Below, one piece after another: positions 1 to 5,454 of a stretch of DNA of 6,258 nt. A program made the translations under genes and the position numbers. This DNA is from Bordetella parapertussis. Its GTDB lineage: Bacteria; Pseudomonadota; Gammaproteobacteria; Burkholderiales; Burkholderiaceae_C. The stretch is from the NCBI GenBank assembly GCA_945900695.1, contig CAMDJU010000161.1, forward strand, positions 1 through 6,258. The letters are read 5' to 3'. Numbering within the stretch: position 1 is the stretch's first letter; each line of letters opens with the position of its first letter. Under the pieces are notes generated by a model. That model was not told the origin of the DNA, ran no database searches, and saw nothing but the letters and a program-made list of their open reading frames with translations.

Positions 1-680
1 TGTTGAAACAACACACCCAAGCTGTCCATGACCGGCACATCGCCTTGCGCTTGCAAGCGGCCCCGGCGCACCAAAAACTCGTTGAGCACCCCGTCGGCCG
101 GAATGATGATGTCGGCGCCCCGCGCAATCATGTGGGCGCAAGCGGCGTCAAATCGCGCTTCAATGGCCAGCGCCAATTCTTCGTCGGCCTCCAAAGAAAA
201 CTCGTCTATCGCGGGCTCTAACGCAACGGCGCCCGCAAAGCGCCGCTCCAAGCCATAGGCGTGCATCAGGTCAGAGTAATCATCTGACTGGTCGGCGCAC
301 AAGGTCACCAAACCAAATTTGCGGCCCAATGAACAAGCCACCAAGGCACAGGTTTCGCCCAAGCCCAACACCGGGATGTTGACCAAGGAACGCGCCGCAC
401 GCAAAGCCGGGTCGAAAAAGCAGCCAATGGCCACGGCGTCATAACCTTCGTTTTGGGCCACCATGGCGGCATCACAAATTTGCATCTCCAAGGCCGCTGC
501 CACATATCGGTGTTTGATGGCGTCGATGGGGGCGCACCCGGGGGCATAGGTTCCCGGCCGCAAGCCATGGATCATCACGCTGGCGTCTGAGCCCATGACC
601 TTGGCCGCATGTTCGGTCAGCGTTTTTCGATACAAGGGCATGACCGTCAGGTCGGTGAAGCTTTGGTGCCAAATGCGCAT
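1..680 (-). CDS. Asp/Glu (hydantoin) racemase-family protein, 3' end cut by window edge
   Basis: 226 codons are visible from the ATG at 680-678; the C-terminus lies beyond the left edge. The N-terminus (IWHQSFTDL, residues 4-11) and the segment IGCFFDPALRAAR (85-97) match the Asp/Glu/hydantoin racemase superfamily, in which the first catalytic Cys sits in exactly this setting (here C87). Family members move a proton at, or decarboxylate, a carbon next to a carboxyl or amide group, in the cytoplasm without cofactor. At the second Cys position, where hydantoin racemases read LGCAGM, this protein reads IPADGV (193-198), so Cys is replaced, probably by Ala195. It could therefore be an isomerase, decarboxylase or lyase rather than a two-base racemase. 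The start is supported by AAAGG (690-686), five bases upstream and overlapping the stop of the hydrolase gene nine bases before it, so the two are co-transcribed and probably translationally coupled. Visible length is near the usual 230-250 residues, so little is missing. Family sure; substrate unknown. Confidence 0.85.
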   Translation of the reverse strand, partial: MRIWHQSFTDLTVMPLYRKTLTEHAAKVMGSDASVMIHGLRPGTYAPGCAPIDAIKHRYVAAALEMQICDAAMVAQNEGYDAVAIGCFFDPALRAARSLVNIPVLGLGETCALVACSLGRKFGLVTLCADQSDDYSDLMHAYGLERRFAGAVALEPAIDEFSLEADEELALAIEARFDAACAHMIARGADIIIPADGVLNEFLVRRGRLQAQGDVPVMDSLGVLFQ

Positions 681-689
681 GATGACCTT

Positions 690-1544
690 TCAAGACTGAA
701 GAAAAAACCGACTCGCATGGCGCGAAATGTCGCTGGCAAAGGCTTCGGTGGCGTCAAAGCCTGCGTTTTGCAAGGTGACCAATTCACCGTGTTTGAGCAA
801 CTTCATCATCTTTGGCCCTTGTGCACCCAGGTGGGCCTCTTGGGGCACACAGCACTCAATGACCTGGGTGGGGGCTTTGATGCGGCGCAAGGTGGCCGTG
901 AAGTCGAAGTCGAAATTCATGCCGTAGACCTGGGCAATGTGCTTGCGGCATTGAACCATCTCGATCATGCGCGCCTCTTGTCCGCGCAAGGCCTCGGGCG
1001 TGATGCGCCGACCGGTCATGAGGCCAGGGTTCCACCACACTTGGGCCAAGCCACTGAAGTCGGCCGCCCAGTTGCGCAACAGGTGCGAGCCGTCCGGGTT
1101 GGCTTGGTAGGTGCCCATGTGTTTGCGCACCACTTCCATGATCGCCGCATTGCGGTCTTTGCGCGACACCACCAGGCTGTGGGTCATGCCGATCAGCACC
1201 GCTTTATGGATGCGTTTCGGATAGGCCGCAGCCATGGCCGATGCGATTTTGTTGCCCGTGTGAAAGCCCAGGACATGGGCCCGCTCGATCCCCACATCGT
1301 CCATGAAATGGATCATGCTGCGCGCCAAGTCTTCCATGCGGGTGCCCGGGGCGGGGGCATCGGACATGCCAAAGCCCAAGGTATCAGGGGCAAAGCAGTT
1401 GAATTGGGTCCCCAATTTGCGCATCAAAGGAGCGAAACTCCAAGCCGAGCGGGGTGTTTCGTGCAGCATCAACAAGGGCTGGCCTCGCCCATGGTTGTAG
1501 AAGTGAATTTGCCCCTCGGGCGTGGTGGCGTAGCCCCGTTTCAT
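690..1544 (-). CDS. Alpha/beta-hydrolase-fold protein lacking the canonical Ser and His
   Basis: 284 residues, a normal length for a single-domain alpha/beta hydrolase. The fold is recognisable from the strand and oxyanion-loop segment LLMLHETPRS (24-33), the APDTLGFGMSD segment (52-62), and the elbow VLGFHTG (91-97) followed by a helix. The usual G-x-S-x-G elbow reads G-F-H-T-G, with His95 in place of the nucleophile Ser. Near the C-terminus, where a GH motif supplies the catalytic His, the sequence reads NAGFDATEAF (260-269), giving Phe263. The expected acid loop after 'PTQVIE' (225-230) reads CCVPQEAH, without a clear G-x-D. From memory, a subgroup of bacterial alpha/beta-fold proteins with HxTPRS and HHTG motifs exists, so this looks like a conserved variant rather than decay; the frame is intact. 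It is the first gene of a leftward operon with the racemase-like gene and probably acts on the same substrate or intermediate. AGGAG at 1556-1552, seven bases upstream, supports the start. Fold sure; reaction unknown. Confidence 0.88.
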   Translation of the reverse strand: MKRGYATTPEGQIHFYNHGRGQPLLMLHETPRSAWSFAPLMRKLGTQFNCFAPDTLGFGMSDAPAPGTRMEDLARSMIHFMDDVGIERAHVLGFHTGNKIASAMAAAYPKRIHKAVLIGMTHSLVVSRKDRNAAIMEVVRKHMGTYQANPDGSHLLRNWAADFSGLAQVWWNPGLMTGRRITPEALRGQEARMIEMVQCRKHIAQVYGMNFDFDFTATLRRIKAPTQVIECCVPQEAHLGAQGPKMMKLLKHGELVTLQNAGFDATEAFASDISRHASRFFLQS

Positions 1545-1551
1545 GCGCGAT

Positions 1552-1556
1552 CTCCT
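1552..1556 (-). promoter_or_regulatory. Ribosome binding site of the alpha/beta-hydrolase-fold gene
   Basis: Read on the minus strand this is AGGAG, seven bases before the ATG at 1544. It is the strongest Shine-Dalgarno match among the complete genes here and fixes the start. Confidence 0.75.
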
Positions 1557-1586
1557 GAGTGGCCTGGTCTAGGTGTGGGCTGAAGA

Positions 1587-1610
1587 TTTCATGCGCAAAA
1601 GTGCATCAAA
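1587..1610. repeat. 24-bp imperfect inverted repeat, candidate operator
   Basis: The left arm TTTCATGCGC (1587-1596) and right arm GTGCATCAAA (1601-1610) are inverted complements at 8 of 10 positions and flank an AAAA centre. The core ATGC....GCAT is perfect. The repeat sits 43 bases from the leftward start codon and 58 bases from the rightward one, where a regulator of both operons would bind. An A/T centre with symmetric arms is compatible with GntR-, LysR- or TetR-type dimer binding, but the family cannot be assigned. It lacks a T-run and sits upstream of both genes, so it is not a terminator. Confidence 0.45.
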
Positions 1611-1658
1611 AAGGCCATTTTCACCTGTTGAAAGTCACTGTACCATGGCGACATCATC

Positions 1659-1662
1659 GGAG
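1659..1662 (+). promoter_or_regulatory. Ribosome binding site of the first MmgE/PrpD gene
   Basis: GGAG lies five bases before the ATG at 1668. An ATG at 1644 is out of frame with the gene and has no comparable site, so 1668 is preferred. Confidence 0.6.
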
Positions 1663-1667
1663 TTCGC

Positions 1668-3071
1668 ATGTCCCAAACCCCCACCATCAGTGAGCGTCAA
1701 AACGCTGCCCAACACACCCAAACCTTGTTTGCTTGGGCCGCCAAAGCCTGTGCAACGCCCTTGCCCGCAACGATACGCCGCAGGGCAGCGACCATCTTGG
1801 CCGATGACATGGGCGCGATGGTGGCCGGCTCGCTCGAACCGCAAGTGGCCCAAGCCTGCGAAGCCTTTGTGCGCAGCAGTTCTCCCGCACCAGAGGCCAC
1901 GGTGTTGGCCCCTGGGGCCGCACATGTTGACCGCTATGCCGCGGCCTGTGCCAATGGCATGGCCATCACCTGGTGCGAGCTCGACGAGGGTTTTCGCAAC
2001 GCGTCCTGTCACGGTGGAGCCTACACCTTGCCGGCTTTGCTGGCCGAAGCCGAAGCTTGCAATGCGGGTGTCGAACAAGTGCTCAGGGCCGTGGCCGTGG
2101 CCTATGAAGTGACCACCCGATTTGCCCTGGCCTATCCCTTCCCCAGTTTTTATGTTCACCCGCATGCGGCATTTGCCACCTTGGGGGCGGCGGTGGCCGT
2201 GTCTTTGATGCGCGGGCACGATGCACAGCGTATGCAAGACTGTGTGACGGGTGCCGCGTCGATGACCTTTGCCGGCCCGTTTGACACCGCCGTTGAAGGC
2301 TCCTTGGTGCGCAACGCGTGGACGTCTGCGGGCGCCTGGGTGGGCATGCGCGCCGCTGACTGGGCGCAGGTGGGCATCAGCGGTGGCATACACACCCCTT
2401 ATGACGTGTTTGCCACCAATTTGCGCACCCGTTGCCTGCCCGAACAACTGAGCGCTGGCTTGGGCGAACGCTGGTCGGTCAGCAATGGCTATCACAAAAT
2501 TTTCGCGTGTTGCAACTATGCGCATGCCGCTGTGGAGGCCAGCTTGAGCTTGCGCGCACAACTGGGCCAACGCACGACCGCGGACATTGCCGAAATTTGC
2601 GTCGAGGCCGGGCCGGCTGGTTTGTCTTTGTCCACTGTCGAACCGGCCACGGTGCTGGCTGCCAAATTTTCCATGCCCCATGCCGTGGCTGCGACCACCT
2701 TGCGCGGAACCGGTGGGGCGGCATCGTTCACGTTTGACACCTTGCAAGACCCAGCCATCTCGGCCTTGCGCCGGCGTGTCAAATTGGCCGCCTATGCCAA
2801 TGCGGGCCCACCGCCACGCGACCGACCGGCACGGGTCACCTGGACCTTTCACGATGGGGAGCAATGCTCGGCCACGGTCGAGAACCCCCGTGGCGGTGCG
2901 GACCAACCTTTTGACGAGCCCACACTGTTGTCCAAGTTGGCCGAGAACATCGGTGACGTGTTGCCCGCTGCACCGGCATGGTTGGCCCGCCTGATTGAGG
3001 GCGACACGGCACTGTCGGACATGGGCTGGCGCGAGGCGATGGCCCAGATCACACGGGGCGCGCGCCCATGA
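1668..3071 (+). CDS. MmgE/PrpD-family protein, divergent active site
   Basis: 467 residues, the usual full length. The family includes 2-methylcitrate dehydratase (PrpD), MmgE and cis-aconitate decarboxylase: cofactor-free cytoplasmic enzymes, usually dimeric, that dehydrate or decarboxylate hydroxy-tricarboxylates. Landmarks in order are the N-terminal helical segment with ILADDMGAMVAGS (43-55), ANGMAITWCELDEGF (95-109), His115, YEVTTRFA (146-153), VHPHAAFATLGAA (163-175), VRNAWTSAGA (214-223), GYHKIFACCNYAHAA (274-288) and KFSMPHAVA (333-341), then the C-terminal lid domain. The acidic motif reads L-D-E-G instead of F-D-D-T. Where the neighbouring paralogue has V-K-S-L-H, this protein has V-R-N-A-W (214-218), so the conserved Lys and a following His are replaced by Arg215 and Trp218. 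His115, His164/166 and His286 remain. It is first in a rightward two-gene operon, with GGAG five bases before the start. The frame is intact. It may belong to a distinct LDEG-type subgroup with another substrate, or be a partner subunit. Family sure; substrate unknown. Confidence 0.92.
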   Translation: MSQTPTISERQNAAQHTQTLFAWAAKACATPLPATIRRRAATILADDMGAMVAGSLEPQVAQACEAFVRSSSPAPEATVLAPGAAHVDRYAAACANGMAITWCELDEGFRNASCHGGAYTLPALLAEAEACNAGVEQVLRAVAVAYEVTTRFALAYPFPSFYVHPHAAFATLGAAVAVSLMRGHDAQRMQDCVTGAASMTFAGPFDTAVEGSLVRNAWTSAGAWVGMRAADWAQVGISGGIHTPYDVFATNLRTRCLPEQLSAGLGERWSVSNGYHKIFACCNYAHAAVEASLSLRAQLGQRTTADIAEICVEAGPAGLSLSTVEPATVLAAKFSMPHAVAATTLRGTGGAASFTFDTLQDPAISALRRRVKLAAYANAGPPPRDRPARVTWTFHDGEQCSATVENPRGGADQPFDEPTLLSKLAENIGDVLPAAPAWLARLIEGDTALSDMGWREAMAQITRGARP

Positions 3072-4444
3072 ACGGATTGCGCCATTTGGTGCGTGCCTTG
3101 CGCGCGTGTGCCACTCAACCCTTGCCCCCAGCGGTCAGCCATGCAGCGCGTTGGCATTTTCTAGACGCCTTGGGCGTGGGCTTGGCCGCTGCCAGCGCCC
3201 AGGTCGGTGCGCCTTATCGTGAGCTCGGGCGAACCTTGGCCGTGGGTGGGCCTTGCACCGTTTTGGGACAAGCCCTGGGCGCAGCGCCCGCCGATGCCGC
3301 TTTGATCAATGGTGGCTTGATGCACAGCCTGGAGTTTGACGACACCCACACAGGCTCCATCATCCACGGCAGTTCGGTGGTGGCATCGGCAGCTTTGGCC
3401 ATGGCCCAAGCGCGCAACAGCTCTGGCGCGGCCATGTTGGGCGCGTATGTGCGGGGTTGGGAGGCATTGGCGCGCATGGGTTTGGCCGCGCCCGGCGGCT
3501 TTCATGCGCAAGGGTTTCAGGCCAGTTCGGTGGCGGGCACCTTGGCCTCGGCGTGGGTCGGTGCAGAGCTGGCAGGTTTGTCAGAAGACCAAGCCGTGGC
3601 CGCCATGGGCATTGCCCTGAGCCAGTCCAGCGGCGTGATGGAATTTGTCAGCAACGGCTCCTCCGTCAAATCTTTGCACCCTGGTTGGGCGGCGCACTCG
3701 GGTTTGTTGGCGGTGCAATTGGCCCAGGCGGGCATGACCGGGCCGGAGACAGCGCTCGATGGCCGTTGGGGCTTGTTCGCCCAGTTCGCCCACGACCCGG
3801 CAGCCGCTGAGCGGTTTGCCCAATCGGTGGGGGACTTGGGTCAGCGCTGGCACATGCCCGATGCCGCCATCAAATTTCACCCGTGTTGTCATTACCTGCA
3901 CCCATTCATCGAAGCCGCAGGTTTGTTGGTGCAGCGCGGGGTGCAAGTGGCGCAGATCAAAGCCGTGGTGTGCGAGGTGCCTCAAGGTGCTGCGCCTGTC
4001 ATTTGCGAACCCTGGGCCAGGGCCTTGAACCCTGCCAATGGCCATGCTGCGCGTTGGAGCTTGCCCATCACGGTGGCCATGCGTTGGGTCGAAGGCCGTG
4101 TGGATGTGACCAGTTTTGAGCGCCCTGCATCGGCAGATGTGCGCGCCTTGGCCCAAAAAATCAGTTGGGTGCCCCTGGCCCATGCCCGCTTTCCGCAACA
4201 TTTTGAAGCGGTCATCACCTGCGAGCTGATCAGTGGTGAAAAGATCACCCAGCGTGTTGACGATGTGGACGGCAACCACACCCGCCCACCCAGTGATGAA
4301 CGGGTGCTGGCCAAATTCAATGCCAATGCGGCGCTGACTTTGAAGCCCGCGGGCGTGAGCTTGTTGCAACAAACCATGCAAGACCTCGACGGCGCCAGCA
4401 GTGTGGCCGCCTTGGGCCAAGCCCTGGGTCAACTCGCTGCTTGA
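3068..4444 (+). CDS. MmgE/PrpD-family protein, canonical active site
   Basis: 458 residues, full length. It carries the complete family signature: HSLEFDDTHTG (86-96) with the paired Asp, His100, GFHAQGFQAS (144-153) with His146, SSVKSLHPGWAAHSG (198-212) with Lys201 and His204, and IKFHPCCHYLHPFIEA (268-283) with His278. These correspond to active-site positions known in cis-aconitate decarboxylase and PrpD relatives, so a dehydratase or decarboxylase acting on a hydroxy-polycarboxylate is expected; the substrate cannot be told. The C-terminal lid domain (from about residue 285) contains the family-like AHARFPQHFEA (371-381). The start codon overlaps the previous gene's stop as ATGA and has only a weak G-rich stretch upstream, pointing to translational coupling and roughly matched amounts of the two proteins. 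The two MmgE/PrpD proteins differ strongly, so the pair is an old duplication or an assembly of different subfamilies rather than a recent copy. It ends one base from the stop of the converging oxygenase gene. Confidence 0.94.
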   Translation: MNGLRHLVRALRACATQPLPPAVSHAARWHFLDALGVGLAAASAQVGAPYRELGRTLAVGGPCTVLGQALGAAPADAALINGGLMHSLEFDDTHTGSIIHGSSVVASAALAMAQARNSSGAAMLGAYVRGWEALARMGLAAPGGFHAQGFQASSVAGTLASAWVGAELAGLSEDQAVAAMGIALSQSSGVMEFVSNGSSVKSLHPGWAAHSGLLAVQLAQAGMTGPETALDGRWGLFAQFAHDPAAAERFAQSVGDLGQRWHMPDAAIKFHPCCHYLHPFIEAAGLLVQRGVQVAQIKAVVCEVPQGAAPVICEPWARALNPANGHAARWSLPITVAMRWVEGRVDVTSFERPASADVRALAQKISWVPLAHARFPQHFEAVITCELISGEKITQRVDDVDGNHTRPPSDERVLAKFNANAALTLKPAGVSLLQQTMQDLDGASSVAALGQALGQLAA

Positions 4445-4445
4445 C

Positions 4446-5438
4446 TCACGCCTTGAGGTGACTGGCTTCGATCTTGCGCTGGATGTGCTCACCAGCGGTC
4501 ATCGCAGGGTAGCGGGGGGCTTCACCCGGGGCCACACAGGTGGGCACACAGGCAATGCTTTGATCGTAGTTGGGGTGGACAAACATACCGATCGACAAGC
4601 GACGGCTTTGCGCCATGCCCACGGGTGGGTTGGCCACGCGGTGCAAGGTCGATGCCCATTTGTCGTTGGTCCAGCGCGCCATCATGTCGCCCAAATTGAC
4701 CACAAACTCGCCCGGTTGGGCCTGAACCGCCCGCCATTGCCCATCGGGCATTTGAACCTCCAGGCCACCTTGCGCATCGGTGGAGGCCAAGATGGTCATC
4801 GCCCCATAGTCGGTGTGCGCGCCCGTGCGCAGTTGATCCGGCATGGGTGCTTCGGATAAAACTGGATAGTGGTGGCAGGACAAAATGCTGAAATGGCGTT
4901 GCAACACGCCGTCAAAATACCCTGGGGGCAAGCGCAAAGCGGCCCCAAACAAGCGCATCATATCCTCGGCCAAGCGTTCATAGGCACGGTACAAGCGCAC
5001 CAAAGTTTGGTCCAAACCCGTGGGCAGGTTGGGGATCAGGTTGGGGGCATAACTGGTGGCCGCTTGCGGCAGGTGTTGGTAATGGGCCTGGTGATCGTCT
5101 ATTGGGCCCAGGAACAAAGATTCGCGCAAATCAGGGGGCGTTTTTTGCCCCAAGGTGTGCGCCAGTCCCCGTGTGGCAAAGCCATGAAAGCCGCGCTGCT
5201 TGGAGGGGCCGGTTGGGTGCCATTGCTGCTTGGTCTCGTGCGGCAGATCGAAAAAATCAAACAGTTGCTGGGTGGCGGTCTCAAACAACCCGCTGGGAAA
5301 ACGGTGGCCTGAAATGATCAAAAAACCTGTTTGCTCACAGGTTTGTGCCACCTGATTCGCAATCTGATCCTGCGCCTGTGGATCACCGTCTAAAAAAGGT
5401 CCAATGTGGATGGTGGGTACAGCGGTGCTGGGATTCAT
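4446..5438 (-). CDS. Isopenicillin N synthase-family Fe(II) oxygenase
   Basis: 330 residues, typical of the family. The N-terminal part holds the usual CEQTGFLIISGH segment (34-45; compare GFF.v.nHG) and DFFDLPHETK (61-70). The core jelly roll contains the iron ligands His208 and Asp210 in HTDYGAMTIL, the distal ligand His266 in STLHRV, and the R-x-S pair Arg280/Ser282 (RRLSIG) that binds the 2-oxoglutarate carboxylate, or substrate carboxylate in isopenicillin N synthase. All ligands are present, so the protein should be an active non-haem iron oxygenase. In such a setting hydroxylation or oxidative ring chemistry of a small molecule is likelier than antibiotic synthesis, since no peptide synthetase is visible. 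It lies 16 bases downstream of the substrate-binding protein gene on the same strand, with AGGA about eight bases before the ATG, so the two form an operon. Family sure; substrate unknown. Confidence 0.93.
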   Translation of the reverse strand: MNPSTAVPTIHIGPFLDGDPQAQDQIANQVAQTCEQTGFLIISGHRFPSGLFETATQQLFDFFDLPHETKQQWHPTGPSKQRGFHGFATRGLAHTLGQKTPPDLRESLFLGPIDDHQAHYQHLPQAATSYAPNLIPNLPTGLDQTLVRLYRAYERLAEDMMRLFGAALRLPPGYFDGVLQRHFSILSCHHYPVLSEAPMPDQLRTGAHTDYGAMTILASTDAQGGLEVQMPDGQWRAVQAQPGEFVVNLGDMMARWTNDKWASTLHRVANPPVGMAQSRRLSIGMFVHPNYDQSIACVPTCVAPGEAPRYPAMTAGEHIQRKIEASHLKA

Positions 5439-5454
5439 GGCTAGGGTCCTGTGT

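Larger units (their letters stand above)
1545..1667. promoter_or_regulatory. Divergent intergenic region between the hydrolase and MmgE/PrpD operons
   Basis: This is the only sizeable non-coding stretch in the window, 123 bp between two divergent starts, so it must hold the promoters of both operons unless transcription enters from elsewhere. It is locally A/T-richer than the genes around it, especially at about 1581-1640. No strong sigma-70 promoter is visible. Rightward, TTTTCA (1618-1623) and TACCAT (1641-1646) are 17 bases apart but match consensus poorly; TTGAAA (1628-1633) is a fair -35 but would put transcription start almost on the ribosome binding site. Leftward, no convincing pair was found. 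Weak promoters would fit activator-dependent expression. No regulator gene lies in the window. Confidence 0.6.

Noticed and set aside
690..1544. Hydrolase gene as a pseudogene because its catalytic Ser and His are missing
   Set aside because: The frame is intact at normal length, it has a strong ribosome binding site, and its variant motifs resemble a recalled subgroup with His at the elbow, so a functional variant is more likely.
609..1583. Long plus-strand open frame of 324 codons across the hydrolase gene
   Set aside because: It is antisense to a gene with clear alpha/beta-fold motifs, its product has no recognisable domain, and it is rich in His, Arg and Gly as expected from the complement of biased codons. 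It is a shadow frame.
1628..1656. TTGAAA plus ACATCA as a sigma-70 promoter for the MmgE/PrpD operon
   Set aside because: The -10 match is poor, and transcription would begin inside or just after the Shine-Dalgarno sequence, leaving almost no leader.
1635..2906. Minus-strand open frame of 423 codons across the first MmgE/PrpD gene
   Set aside because: It is antisense to a well-supported family gene, has a low-complexity Gly/Arg/His composition, no good ribosome binding site, and no recognisable domain.
1668..4444. Recent tandem duplication of one MmgE/PrpD gene
   Set aside because: The two proteins share family landmarks but differ across most positions and in key motifs, and no long matching DNA stretch was seen between the genes.
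3581..4492. Minus-strand open frame of 303 codons across the second MmgE/PrpD gene
   Set aside because: It is antisense to the gene with the full MmgE/PrpD signature and also overlaps the end of the oxygenase gene; its composition is that of a shadow frame.
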